From contig JAFDZV010000036.1 of assembly GCA_018266795.1 (NCBI GenBank), positions 90,971 to 154,970 of the forward strand: a stretch of 64,000 bases of DNA, given 5' to 3'. Each line of letters opens with the position of its first letter. Positions within the stretch are counted from its first letter, which is position 1. Of the stretch, positions 34,311 to 43,607 are shown one piece after another. The position numbers and the translations under genes are program-made. Under the pieces are notes generated by a model. It saw only the letters and a program-made list of their open reading frames with translations. It searched no databases and was not told the DNA's origin. This DNA is from Bacteroidota bacterium (GTDB taxonomy: Bacteria > Bacteroidota > Ignavibacteria > OLB7).

Positions 34311-37274
34311 ATGATGCCCGCTGTATTGCCGAATGGAACAACGTCACTGGCGCCGGACCTGCGTGTGTTTATCTCGAGCACATTCAACGACATGTGTTCC
34401 GAGCGCGAGCATCTTATGAAGCAGGTGTTCCCGGAACTGCGCAGCATCTGCCGTGCGCGTGGCGGCGATCTCACGGAGATAGATCTCCGCTGGGGCATCA
34501 CGGAGCAGCAGGCGCGTTCGGGGGCCATCGTGAAGGCCTGTCTGGAGGAGATAAGCCGTCACCAACCCTGGTTCATCGGCATCATCGGCGATCGCTACGG
34601 ATGGATACCTGCGCGGCGTGACGTAGCGGACCCGCGCCTGCACGAGCGCTATCCGTGGCTTCGCGCGGCGGTGGACGAGCGTCGCAGTCTGATCGAGTTG
34701 GAGGTGATCGAGGGAGCGCTCAACCGGCCGCTCACTGCCGCCAATGCATTCTTCTACTTTCGCGCGTCGCAGGCTGATTCCGGCGGCGCACAGCGCGCCG
34801 AGAGCGACGAGGCGCGCCTCAGGCTTGTCCGGCTTAAGGAGCGTATCCGCCGGAGCGGCCTTCCGTTCCGTGAGGGGTTCACCAGCCCGGAGCAGCTTGC
34901 CGGCTGGGTTCGTGAGGACATGATGCGCGCCATCAACCGTGTGTATCCGTGCCACTCCGAGGCCGATTCTCTGCAGCACGAACGTGCGGCACACGAGGCG
35001 TTCGAACGATCGCGGCGTCGCGCCTACGTTGAGACGCCGGTGCTGCTGGAGCGTCTGGACGCGTTGCTCTGCACGGTGCCGGCGGCCAACCCGGTTCACG
35101 GCCGCCGGCTGGTAGTTACGGGAGTATCCGGGGCGGGGAAGAGCGCGCTGCTCTCGTTCTGGAGCGATCGCTTTCGCAGGCGAATGTCCGATGCCTTCAT
35201 CATCACCCACTACATCGGCGCATCATCGGGCAATCTGGACCATCTTTCGCTGCTGCGCTGGATCATGGCGGAGATCGGCGAGCGCTACTGCGTGCCGGAT
35301 GCGCTGCCGTCGCGCGCCGAAGATATCGTGCGCGAGTTTCCGGTGTGGCTGAGCCGCGTGCAGGATGAGGATCTGATTATCGTGATCGACGCGCTCAATC
35401 AGATGGACGAGGCCTCGCAGACTCTCGCATGGCTGCCGGAGCATCTGCCGGAGCGCGTGGCAGTGATTGTTTCAGCTACGGAGGGAACCGCACTCGATGC
35501 GATTCGCGATCGCGCCTGGCCGGAGCTTGAAGTGCGTCCGCTTACGCTGGACCAGCGTCGCGCCGTCGTGGAACTGTACCTGGAGGAGTTCGGCAAGCGG
35601 TTCGACACCGGACAGTTGGAGCGCATCTCGCGGCGCGCCGTAAGCGCCAACCCGCTCTATCTGCGAACGCAGTTGGAGGAGTTGCGCACCTATGGATCGT
35701 TCGAAGGGTTGAACGATCGCATCGATTACTATCTCGCTGCGTCCGGTCTGGACGATCTGTTCCAGCGCGTGTTGGCGCGGTTGGAAAACGATTACGGTGT
35801 CGATACCGTGCGTGAGGTGATGACACTGGTCTGGGCGTCGCGCGACGGGCTGGCTGATGGGGAAGTGCGGGAACTTGCGGGCGCGGAGGATGCGGCGATC
35901 GGCCGCCTGCTTGCAGCGCTTGGCTATCACATGACCTATCGCAACGGGCTCCTCTCGTTCTATCATGATCATCTGCGGCGCGCGGTGCATGCGCGCTACA
36001 TCTCGGGCATCGCAAACGGCGAACGCGAACTGCATCACCGGCTGGCGCATTATTTCGCCTCGCAGCCTGTGGGAAGGCGTCGGGCCGCAGAGGAGCCGTG
36101 GCATTGGTGCCGGGCCGAGGCGTGGGAGGCGCTGCGCGATGCGATTGCCGATGTTCAGATGATGCTTGCCATCACACGGCACGGCGCGGACTACGAGCTG
36201 GTGCAATACTGGGTGGCGATTGCGTCGCGCGGGGACATCGTTGCAGCGTATGAGCGGGGCATGGAGCAATTCGAGGCGCGGGAACGCAGTCCGGCTGCGG
36301 TTGCCGAGGCATTGGATGCGCTGGCAAAGTTTCTGATCGATGCCGGCCGCTACGATGCCGCCGCACAATTCGCTCGTCGTGCGGTGATGCTTCGCGAGCG
36401 GGCGGGCGATCTCGCCGATCCATCGATCGCGGCCGCACTGGACAATCTCGCCACGCTTCTCTATCACGATGGGCGCAGCGAGGAGGCGCTGGAGCCGGCA
36501 CGGCGAGCGCTTGCAATACGCCGTGCCACACTTCAGGAACATGCTCCGGAGATCGCGCGCAACCTTGCCGATATCGGTGCGCTGCTCTATGCCATCGGAG
36601 CGCGGGAGGAGGCGGAGGCTGCACTGGGAGAAGCGCTTGCGGTTACCGGGCCACGAGACCTTCCTGTGGTGGCGATGATTCTCAACAACCTCGGAGCACT
36701 GCGGCTGGCCGCGAAGGCATTCCACGAGGCGGCACCTCACTTCGAACAGGCGCGCGATATCAACCGCCGGTTGCTTGGTGCAGAACATCCGGAGGTTGCA
36801 TCCAACCTCGTGAACCTTGCGTTCGCGCAGGCCGGGATGGGACATGCTGCCGACGCCGAACGAACCTACGGCGAGGCCCTGGCAATCGTGGAACGCTGGC
36901 TTGGTCCGGAGCATCCGCAGGCTGCCGTGATTGCCACCAATCTCGGCAGGCTGTATCAGGACACCGGCCGCATGGCCGTTGCCGAGAAGCAGTTCGTGCA
37001 GGCGCTTGCGATCCGTGAGAAGATTGCGGGGCACGAACACCCGGAGACGGTTCTGAGCATGATGCGCCTGGCATATGTGCTCATGCGGCTGGGCCGGAAT
37101 GCCGAATGCCGGCGCCTGTACGAGGAGGCGCTGCGGATTCGCCGCGCGATGCTGCCGGAGAATCATCCGGACGTTCAGTGGCTCGTTGATCGCATCGCAA
37201 TTCTGCCGTGCGATCCTGAAGACGACGTAGAACGCAGCGAGGCCCGCGACGCCGCAATCACGCAGCGGTTGTGA
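34311..37274 (+). CDS. DUF4062-NACHT-like-TPR STAND protein (NPHP3/TEP1-like)
   Basis: This 987-residue predicted signalling ATPase has three parts. DUF4062 is at about 18-105 (LRVFISSTFNDMCSEREHLM, IDLRWGITEQQ, WFIGIIGDRYGWIP). A STAND/NACHT NTPase has Walker A GVSGAGKS (271-278) and Walker B LIIVIDALNQMDE (about 355-367). A kinesin-light-chain-type TPR array covers about 640-960 (DNLATLLYHDGRSEEALEPA and later units). This is the layout of eukaryotic NPHP3, NWD1 and TEP1 and of bacterial STAND proteins suspected in defence or programmed death. No separate effector domain is evident, so DUF4062 may serve as one. ATG 34311 or 34314 is the start. It has its own promoter. Confidence 0.88.
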   Translation: MMPAVLPNGTTSLAPDLRVFISSTFNDMCSEREHLMKQVFPELRSICRARGGDLTEIDLRWGITEQQARSGAIVKACLEEISRHQPWFIGIIGDRYGWIPARRDVADPRLHERYPWLRAAVDERRSLIELEVIEGALNRPLTAANAFFYFRASQADSGGAQRAESDEARLRLVRLKERIRRSGLPFREGFTSPEQLAGWVREDMMRAINRVYPCHSEADSLQHERAAHEAFERSRRRAYVETPVLLERLDALLCTVPAANPVHGRRLVVTGVSGAGKSALLSFWSDRFRRRMSDAFIITHYIGASSGNLDHLSLLRWIMAEIGERYCVPDALPSRAEDIVREFPVWLSRVQDEDLIIVIDALNQMDEASQTLAWLPEHLPERVAVIVSATEGTALDAIRDRAWPELEVRPLTLDQRRAVVELYLEEFGKRFDTGQLERISRRAVSANPLYLRTQLEELRTYGSFEGLNDRIDYYLAASGLDDLFQRVLARLENDYGVDTVREVMTLVWASRDGLADGEVRELAGAEDAAIGRLLAALGYHMTYRNGLLSFYHDHLRRAVHARYISGIANGERELHHRLAHYFASQPVGRRRAAEEPWHWCRAEAWEALRDAIADVQMMLAITRHGADYELVQYWVAIASRGDIVAAYERGMEQFEARERSPAAVAEALDALAKFLIDAGRYDAAAQFARRAVMLRERAGDLADPSIAAALDNLATLLYHDGRSEEALEPARRALAIRRATLQEHAPEIARNLADIGALLYAIGAREEAEAALGEALAVTGPRDLPVVAMILNNLGALRLAAKAFHEAAPHFEQARDINRRLLGAEHPEVASNLVNLAFAQAGMGHAADAERTYGEALAIVERWLGPEHPQAAVIATNLGRLYQDTGRMAVAEKQFVQALAIREKIAGHEHPETVLSMMRLAYVLMRLGRNAECRRLYEEALRIRRAMLPENHPDVQWLVDRIAILPCDPEDDVERSEARDAAITQRL

Positions 37275-37668
37275 CGAAATTGTCCGTGCGATCGGATTGG
37301 TCTGGATGGATCACCACGTCAGCCTGAACCACGATCGTTATTCCCACAGAGCTCATGACGCCTGCATAGCACCATTGCTGGCCTCGAGGAGGAGGAGGAG
37401 CAAAGCAGTCGATCTTCGTCACGGATCCGGCGGTCGGCGGGTAGACGGTGAATTGATAATCGCCGGGGCCGGGGGAGAGCACTTCCGCCGTGTCGGACTG
37501 GCATACTGCGGGAAGCCCGACTGCGCTGCCGTCGCGTGTAGCGAACTGAACCACGAACGCGCAGTCGCTTGGTGCGTTCATGAATTGTACCCGAAAGGGG
37601 CGCGGAGTTCTCGCCGTGAACGGCTGTGTGATACTTCCGGCCGATTGCTCTGCGTTGTTGTCCTGCAT
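37258..37668 (-). CDS. Hypothetical small protein convergent with the STAND gene
   Basis: This 136-residue protein has no signal peptide and no family I recognise. It is moderately hydrophobic with beta-like alternation (FRVQFMNAPSDCAFVVQFAT, GDYQFTVYPP, GITIVVQADVVI) and four Cys. Its 3' end overlaps the end of the DUF4062 gene by 17 nt in convergent orientation. Start ATG 37668 is the most sensible; the frame stays open to 37776. A link with the STAND protein is possible but only positional. Confidence 0.5.
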   Translation of the reverse strand: MQDNNAEQSAGSITQPFTARTPRPFRVQFMNAPSDCAFVVQFATRDGSAVGLPAVCQSDTAEVLSPGPGDYQFTVYPPTAGSVTKIDCFAPPPPRGQQWCYAGVMSSVGITIVVQADVVIHPDQSDRTDNFVTTAA

Positions 37669-37875
37669 GATCGTGTGCGATAGTGTGATCGATGGAATTG
37701 CGTGGGTGCGAATGGGCACCGTTCGAGGCGGCCGGATGGCCACGCGTGCGGCACGACTGCGGCAATCTGCATGCAATGATACGGCGATACGGTCACGTCG
37801 AAGTACCTATGAATTACCTACGCGGCCTGCTGCGTCGATCTCCGAATCGTTTCCAAACATCGGGTTCCTTCACTC

Positions 37876-39582
37876 ATGAACATCAATGTGATGCAGCATC
37901 CGGGATCGGAGACGCCCGCCGATCGTATCGGTGCGATTGAACTGCAGCTTGCAGCCGCGCGCGATCCGCGCGCCCGGCTGGATCTGATTACACGGTTCGT
38001 GGAGGAACTGCGCACCGGAAATCCCCGGTATGCTGCCGGCCTTGCTGCAGAGGGGCTGCATCAGGCCTATACGCTGCGCGACATCGTCGCAACGGCCGTG
38101 TTGCTGCTGGCGCGTGGATGCGCGCGCGTGGCGCTGGGAGAACTCCGCGCCGGGCTTGCGGATCTCGAGGAGGCGCACGGTCTGTATGTAGACGCCGGCA
38201 ACTGTGAACAGATGGCCAGGGCGGCGCAGGAACTTGGGCGGTGCCACCTGGCCGCGGGCGCGCCGGCGGTTGCGCTCGAGTGGCTGCGAGCGGCCCTGGA
38301 AGCCGCGGCCGACGAACGGACACGTCCGGTGCGTGCGCGAACGCTCGAGGCCTTGGGCGACCTGAGGACAGGTTTGGGCGACTATGCGGCCGCGCTGGAA
38401 CACTACCTGGAGGCAATGGCGTTGTTCGAAGGGTTGGGCGATCGCGATGGCAGTGGTGCGGTGCTGTGCGCGCTCGGCATGCTGTACGCGCGAACCGGTG
38501 ACCACGCTCGTGCATTGGAGAATCTGATCCGCAGTGCCAAGATGTTCCAGGAGACCGGTAACCGGCTGGCAGAGGTTCGCACCCTCCACAGACTTGCCGA
38601 GGCGCAGTATGCGGCCGATGATCTGGAGGGGGCCATTGCGAACGGGCTGCGCGCGCTTACGATCTACGAAGCTCTGGGCGATACCGAGAGCGCCACCCAT
38701 GTGATGGCGACGATCGGCAAGGTGCATGCAACGAAGGGGGAGCATGCCGTTGCGCTTGGATTGTTGATGCGCGCGTACGCTCACCTCGATGCCTCACGCA
38801 GCCATGCACTCCGCGTGGACATCCTGACGACGATCGGCCGTCTGTATGCAGACACCGAGGCGTACGACGATGCGTTCTTCGTGCTGAGTCAGGCGCTTGG
38901 CATGGCCGAGCAGATCGATGAGCCGCCGCTGCAGCAGGAAATTCACAAAGTGTTTGCCGATGCCTACGAACGGCTGGGCCGTGCCATGCAGGCATTGGAG
39001 CATTACAAACGCTATTCAACGTTGCGAGACGATCTGGCCGGAAGGGAGCGGCAGAAGGCGATTGCCGAGTTGCAGATCCGGTTTGATGTTGCCGCCGCCG
39101 AACGCGATCGTGAGATCTACCGGCTGCGTGCCGTACAGCTCGAGACGGAGATGCGTCTGAAGGGAAACGAACTGACGGCGATGGCGCTCAATCTGGTGCA
39201 GAAGAAGGAACTGTTGGAGCAGATGCGCGAACGCCTCATTGCCATGCGGGGCAACGGCGTTGTGGGGGCAGGCGAATTGGTGGAGCGAATGATTGCGGAG
39301 ATCGACGGCGCGCGGAATGCGGATACGGACTGGAAGCGGTTCGAACAACAACTGGATAATCTGCATCATGATTTTGTTCGTACGCTGTCCGAACGCTTCC
39401 CTACGCTTACACCCGCCGAGGTGAAAGTCTGCTCGCTTGCGCGCATCGATCTTCCCACCAAGGATATCGCCAATCTTCTTTATGCATCCACGCGAACCAT
39501 CGATGCCCACAAATACAGGATTCGCCGGAAGCTTGGGTTGGCGCCGAACGTAAGCCTGAGCACCTTCCTCGCCGGGCTGTGA
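37876..39582 (+). CDS. TPR protein with C-terminal LuxR-type HTH
   Basis: This 568-residue cytoplasmic regulator has TPR-like helical pairs from about 20 to 400 (LARGCARVALGELRAGLADL, ALGMLYARTGDHARALENLI, HKVFADAYERLGRAMQALEH). A coiled coil follows (about 385-490). The C-terminal LuxR/GerE HTH (about 510-565) has LTPAEVKVCSLARIDLPTKD and STRTIDAHKYRIRRKLGL. It lacks a membrane helix, unlike many Bacteroidota TPR-LuxR regulators, so it probably senses a partner in the cytoplasm. Target genes are unknown; the tail-collar genes downstream are candidates. Confidence 0.85.
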   Translation: MNINVMQHPGSETPADRIGAIELQLAAARDPRARLDLITRFVEELRTGNPRYAAGLAAEGLHQAYTLRDIVATAVLLLARGCARVALGELRAGLADLEEAHGLYVDAGNCEQMARAAQELGRCHLAAGAPAVALEWLRAALEAAADERTRPVRARTLEALGDLRTGLGDYAAALEHYLEAMALFEGLGDRDGSGAVLCALGMLYARTGDHARALENLIRSAKMFQETGNRLAEVRTLHRLAEAQYAADDLEGAIANGLRALTIYEALGDTESATHVMATIGKVHATKGEHAVALGLLMRAYAHLDASRSHALRVDILTTIGRLYADTEAYDDAFFVLSQALGMAEQIDEPPLQQEIHKVFADAYERLGRAMQALEHYKRYSTLRDDLAGRERQKAIAELQIRFDVAAAERDREIYRLRAVQLETEMRLKGNELTAMALNLVQKKELLEQMRERLIAMRGNGVVGAGELVERMIAEIDGARNADTDWKRFEQQLDNLHHDFVRTLSERFPTLTPAEVKVCSLARIDLPTKDIANLLYASTRTIDAHKYRIRRKLGLAPNVSLSTFLAGL

Positions 39583-39785
39583 TTGCACGGTCCCGCTGCT
39601 GATTTCATTTCCGACCGCCGCCACCCTCAAGCAGATTCAAGTGCCGGTGCCGGCCCTGTAAGCAATTCTTAGGTACGATCCCACCATGCCATGCAGTTCA
39701 CATTTGCACTGCCGGCCGGCATTATCCACCTGGTTCTGCATGGTTCGGCATTGCCAACAATCATCTCTACAGAATGGGGGATCAA

Positions 39786-40877
39786 ATGTCTGGAAAAACT
39801 TCTGCCGAATCCGGCACGGTTGCTGTCGAAACGGTATCAGGAATTATTCCTGTCGGCACGATCATGTATTACGCGGGTGACTCGAGTGCCGGCTCCATTG
39901 TCAATCTGCTCTCAACCGGCTGGCTGCTGTGCGATGGCTCGAAGTATCGCCGCACCAGCAGCACGTACAGTGCCCTGTACTCGATTATCGGCGACGCCTA
40001 CGGCGGCGACGACAACGATTTCTGCGTGCCGATGCTGAAAGGTCTGTTCCTTCGCGGCGTTACTGGTACCAATCCTCGCGATCCCGACGCCACCTCCCGC
40101 AAGGCTCCGCGCGCAGACCTTCCCAGGAACGGCAACGCGGGCAACGCCGTCGGCTCGCTGCAGACGGATGCGTTCCAGAAGCATTCGCACTCCTACGATG
40201 AATACAGCGCTCATCGTGATCAGGATCACATCGCAGCCCACGAGACGATCAATAATCAGGCCGCCACGACGGCGAACATGGAGATGGCCGGCGGCTCCGA
40301 GACGCGTCCGAGAAACATCTACGCCAACTTCATCATCAAGTATCTGCCGAACGACGGCCGGATTCCGATTGCCGGGGTGATACCGTATGCGGGCAGCATT
40401 CCGAATCCGATGCTGGAGGGAACCGGCTGGCTGCCATGTGACGGTGCGGGCCTGGACGCCTCGCAGTACTTCGACCTCCATGATATCATCGAGACATCGT
40501 ACGGCGGGAGCGGCTCCACGTTTTACCTCCCGGATTATCGCGGCCGCTTTGTTCGCGGTGTGCAGGGGACATCAACTCCCGGCATACCGATCTACGATCC
40601 CGATGCGAACACGCGAACGGCCCCCACAAGCCATGCGACTCCCGGCAACAGCGGCAATCAGGTCGGGTCGATTCAGAGCGATGCCATTGCCCGCCACCTT
40701 CATACGTACGGATTCAACGATGCCTACCAGAAGACGGCGGCAACGGCGATCGGATTCGAAGGCGTTGCGCGCGACAACGGTACGGACAACCATGCCTCCG
40801 GCAGCCACGGCGGGTCGGAGACGAGGCCGGTCAACATCAATGTGAATTATCTGATCAAGGCGCTGACTGTTTCGTAA
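39786..40877 (+). CDS. Protein with two tandem phage tail-collar domains
   Basis: This 363-residue protein contains two copies of the tail-collar (microcystin-dependent protein, MdpB) domain. Copy one covers about 15-185 (GTIMYYAGDS, GWLLCDGSKYRR, FCVPMLKGLFLRGV, GGSETRPRNIYANFIIKYL). Copy two covers about 190-360 (GVIPYAGSIPNPM, GWLPCDGAG, FYLPDYRGRFVRGV, GGSETRPVNINVNYLIKAL). Such domains form trimeric collar or fibre tips in phages and are also found in chromosomal proteins of unknown role. ATG 39786 has a ggggga ribosome site; ATG 39774 is in frame but less well placed. No other phage structural genes are nearby. Confidence 0.85.
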   Translation: MSGKTSAESGTVAVETVSGIIPVGTIMYYAGDSSAGSIVNLLSTGWLLCDGSKYRRTSSTYSALYSIIGDAYGGDDNDFCVPMLKGLFLRGVTGTNPRDPDATSRKAPRADLPRNGNAGNAVGSLQTDAFQKHSHSYDEYSAHRDQDHIAAHETINNQAATTANMEMAGGSETRPRNIYANFIIKYLPNDGRIPIAGVIPYAGSIPNPMLEGTGWLPCDGAGLDASQYFDLHDIIETSYGGSGSTFYLPDYRGRFVRGVQGTSTPGIPIYDPDANTRTAPTSHATPGNSGNQVGSIQSDAIARHLHTYGFNDAYQKTAATAIGFEGVARDNGTDNHASGSHGGSETRPVNINVNYLIKALTVS

Positions 40878-40929
40878 ACAGCTCACGCATGTCGACATCA
40901 ACCAAACATCAAACAAGGACGAGAGCATC

Positions 40930-41457
40930 ATGCCGGACAATTTCTATCCGATCGGTTCCGTACTCCCGTATGCCGGGCCGATCGACCAGAGCAGTGAGGG
41001 AGTGTTGATCGCGCAGGGGTTCATTCCATGCGACGGCCGTTCCCTCTCGAACACCAGCCCGCAATACGCCGCGCTGCTTCAGGCGATCGGTGGTTCGTAC
41101 GGGCAGGACGCAACACATTTCTATGTGCCCGATTATCGCGGGGTATTTCATCGGGGTGTGGATGCGGGGGCGGGGCAGGATCCCAATGCGGCCTCGCGTA
41201 CCGTGCCGCGGCCCGATCTCCCCTCCGGTGGGCAGGGAAATTCAGGCAACAATGTCGGGTCGCTGCAGGCGTTTCAGATCGCTTCGCACACGCATCAATA
41301 CGCGCGGCACAAGGGGACGCACAAATGCAACTACGGCTCGCTGATCGGCCCGGGTGTATTCACCGGAGGGACCACGTCGAAAACCTCAGGCGACACCGGT
41401 CAATCGGAGACGCGCCCGGTGAACCTGTACACGAACTACGTGATCCGGTACGCGTAG
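40930..41457 (+). CDS. Single-domain tail-collar protein
   Basis: This 175-residue protein has one collar domain: IGSVLPYAGPIDQSSEGVL, GFIPCDGRSLSN, FYVPDYRGVFHRGVDAG and GQSETRPVNLYTNYVIRYA. It is clearly related to the upstream double-domain protein. The start has aaggacgag upstream. Transcription should end at the terminator 41586-41609. It may form a complex with its neighbour. Function is unknown. Confidence 0.85.
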   Translation: MPDNFYPIGSVLPYAGPIDQSSEGVLIAQGFIPCDGRSLSNTSPQYAALLQAIGGSYGQDATHFYVPDYRGVFHRGVDAGAGQDPNAASRTVPRPDLPSGGQGNSGNNVGSLQAFQIASHTHQYARHKGTHKCNYGSLIGPGVFTGGTTSKTSGDTGQSETRPVNLYTNYVIRYA

Positions 41458-41585
41458 CCTGGTGACGCCGAGCATGCAACAGCGCTGCATGCAGGAACAC
41501 CCTGTTCCTGCGCACGAGGCAGCGTGCCGGGAGCATTGCCACGTTTCCTTGATTGTGTAGGTTCGTGCTATTCGTGCAGATCGTG

Positions 41586-41609
41586 ACCCGGCGGCAACGC
41601 CGGGTTTTT
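41586..41609 (+). terminator. Rho-independent terminator after tail-collar genes
   Basis: The perfect 8-bp stem acccggcg/cgccgggt with tetraloop gcaa is followed by ttttt. It separates the collar genes from the nucleotidyltransferase pair, whose first ATG is 25 nt later. Confidence 0.9.
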
Positions 41610-41633
41610 CTATTGTCACCGTTTCAGCAGGTG

Positions 41634-42257
41634 ATGGAGTTCACGGGCAGTTTCGAGACACATATCACGATCGTTGGTGATAACGCGGCGACGCTGGATG
41701 CTGCACGCAGGTTCGCAGACATGCATGGGATGAAGTTCGTGCATATCGTGCTCGATCGCGGTGCCCTGATGTCGCAGCCAATGCTTACACGGCGCGGGCG
41801 CGGTACACTTTCCGATCAACTCCTGGTTGCAGGGCAGCTTGCAGGCAAACTGCGGGGCGCCGGCGTTACGGTTATCCGCGTGAAGATCGAGGCTGCGCCA
41901 TTGAACATCGGCGTTCCACTGACTGAGGACGAAGCCTTGCGGCTTGGTCCGGAGCGGTACTTCGAACATCATGTGAAGCTGTTGCTCCCGGCCGACGCCG
42001 ATCCGGCTCTTCTGTGCGAGGTGGCCCAGCTGCGTTCTGCGCATCTGTCCCGGAATGTGTTCAAGCGCATGGCGGATGGTTGCGTTGAGCGCTTTGTTAC
42101 GCAGCGCTGCCACGGTGTCCGGCGCGAAGATGCTCGCAGGCGTCTTACCGACTTGACGCAGGCAATCGAGCCGTTTGGATACCCGGTTCTGGAAGTGGAG
42201 GAGGAGTACGTTGTGTACGATAGCGATGCGGCAGTTGACTACGGTTGGATCATATGA
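41634..42257 (+). CDS. Conserved protein of unknown function, partner of the nucleotidyltransferase
   Basis: This 207-residue protein shows strongly patterned motifs: FETHITIVG near the N-terminus, KFVHIVLDRGALMSQPML, VIRVKIEAAPLN, YFEHHVKLLLP, HLSRNVFKR, FVTQRCHGVRREDARRRL and YVVYDSDAAVDYGWI at the end. I believe related proteins occur in Actinobacteria and other phyla, but I know no function. The two halves look like paired ferredoxin-like or LigT-like folds (inference). The start ATG 41634 follows the terminator by 25 nt. The stop is 12 nt before the nucleotidyltransferase ATG, so the two form an operon. Confidence 0.75.
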   Translation: MEFTGSFETHITIVGDNAATLDAARRFADMHGMKFVHIVLDRGALMSQPMLTRRGRGTLSDQLLVAGQLAGKLRGAGVTVIRVKIEAAPLNIGVPLTEDEALRLGPERYFEHHVKLLLPADADPALLCEVAQLRSAHLSRNVFKRMADGCVERFVTQRCHGVRREDARRRLTDLTQAIEPFGYPVLEVEEEYVVYDSDAAVDYGWII

Positions 42258-42269
42258 ACGGAGCGAACC

Positions 42270-43439
42270 ATGGCCACACTCTGGGAACGGATTCGGGCGA
42301 TCGTTACTTCGCAGTCGAAACACGATGGCGGTGCAGTCGGCGCAGTGGCGCGGGTTACCGATGAAGCCGGTCCGCCGGTCGGTCCTGTGCCGCAATCACA
42401 GCCGGAGGCGTCAGCAGTGCCGGCTGCGAAGCCCGACGGCATTCCGCCCGGCACACCCGCCACCATACTGATCCCTGAACCACCGTTCGAGCCTTCGGAC
42501 TATCCGCAGACGTACTTGATGTCTGTTGTCGATGCCGGGGCGGCGAAACAGGTGCGATTGTTCGAGCCGGCGCTGAAACATTTCATGCGCGCATTCCGAT
42601 TCGGCGAGCCGGAATTCGCAGACTCCGTGCTCGCGCAGCGGTGGTACGCAACGCGTACCCGCGTAATCGAGCACCTTCTTCGCGTTGTTGGCGAGTCGGA
42701 ATGGTGCGATCACCTCGTGTTGCGAGGAAGTGTGTTGATGAAGACATGGTTCGGAAGCAGCGCTCGCGAACCGGGTGATATTGACTGGGTGGTAATCCCT
42801 GCGAGCATCGAACTCGCGGACCTTCGGGCGTGCCGGATCGTTCAAGGCCTGATCTCCGCGGTGAACCTGCAATCTGATATTGGTGATGGATACATCCTCG
42901 TTGACGAGGTTACCATGGACGACATCTGGACGTACGAGCGCGCGCAGGGGCGGCGTATCGTGTTTCCGTGGAGTGCGCCGGGACTACCTCGGGGGAGCGT
43001 GCAAATGGATATTGTCTTCGGTGAAAAGCTCCCCCGTGTGCCGATGCCGGCACAGATCCCGATTTCCGATGGCCGCACCATTTCCCTGCAGTCGGCAGCC
43101 AAGGAGCTCGCGCTCGTCTGGAAGCTGCTGTGGCTGGAGACCGACAGCTATCCGCAGGGAAAGGATTTGTACGATGCGGTGCTACTGGCAGAACAGACGG
43201 TGCTGCCACGTTGGTTGCTGGACCAGGTTCTGGGAGCCGAGCGCTACGGACGGATACCGCCGCCCGTGAAACCGGATTTTCCGCTTCAGTGGGAGGTGGA
43301 CTGGGAGAACTTCATTCGGGAATATCCATGGGTGGAAGGGGATGCCGCTGAGTGGCAGATGCGTCTGAGGACAGCGCTTGCCCCGACATTCGACGGCATG
43401 CAACCGCCGGAGGGATCGCGCACAGAGAAGGGTGCGTAG
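42270..43439 (+). CDS. Nucleotidyltransferase, AbiEii/AbiGii-like
   Basis: This 389-residue protein has the polymerase-beta-type NTase signature: Gly153-Ser154 in LVLRGSVLMKTW, Asp170 and Asp172 in GDIDWVV, and a third acid Asp247 in VQMDIVFGE. Helices AAKELALVWKLLWLETD and PQGKDLYDAVLLAEQ follow, as in AbiEii-type toxins. The first 90 residues are Pro/Ala-rich and probably disordered. Unlike AbiE systems, the upstream gene is not an AbiEi-type winged-helix antitoxin. It presumably transfers a nucleotide to RNA or protein together with the 41634 gene product (inference). Confidence 0.82.
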   Translation: MATLWERIRAIVTSQSKHDGGAVGAVARVTDEAGPPVGPVPQSQPEASAVPAAKPDGIPPGTPATILIPEPPFEPSDYPQTYLMSVVDAGAAKQVRLFEPALKHFMRAFRFGEPEFADSVLAQRWYATRTRVIEHLLRVVGESEWCDHLVLRGSVLMKTWFGSSAREPGDIDWVVIPASIELADLRACRIVQGLISAVNLQSDIGDGYILVDEVTMDDIWTYERAQGRRIVFPWSAPGLPRGSVQMDIVFGEKLPRVPMPAQIPISDGRTISLQSAAKELALVWKLLWLETDSYPQGKDLYDAVLLAEQTVLPRWLLDQVLGAERYGRIPPPVKPDFPLQWEVDWENFIREYPWVEGDAAEWQMRLRTALAPTFDGMQPPEGSRTEKGA

Positions 43440-43526
43440 GATGCTGTGGTTGTTCGTTCAGATTCGGCTCCCTCTTCCATTCGCAATGCGCCTCCGCACG
43501 CGGGAGGAGGTCTCCTCCCTGAATGC

Positions 43527-43564
43527 AAACTCCCCTCGCCGCAACGATGCAGCGAGGGGAGTTT
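43527..43564. terminator. Bidirectional intrinsic terminator between convergent genes
   Basis: aaactcccctcgc (43527-43539) is perfectly complementary to gcgaggggagttt (43552-43564). It has A-rich and T-rich outer ends on both strands, so it can stop both the + strand nucleotidyltransferase unit and the - strand RRM gene. Another palindrome, gggaggag-gt-ctcctccc, lies at 43502-43519. Confidence 0.88.
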
Positions 43565-43607
43565 CGTTATCAGCCACTTGGTGCGCGCCGGTCGTCGGGC
43601 GCAGCTA

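Noticed and set aside
42270-43439. AbiE-type toxin-antitoxin pair
   Set aside because: The partner gene has no winged-helix/AbiEi features and differs in size and motifs, so a classical AbiE system is not supported.
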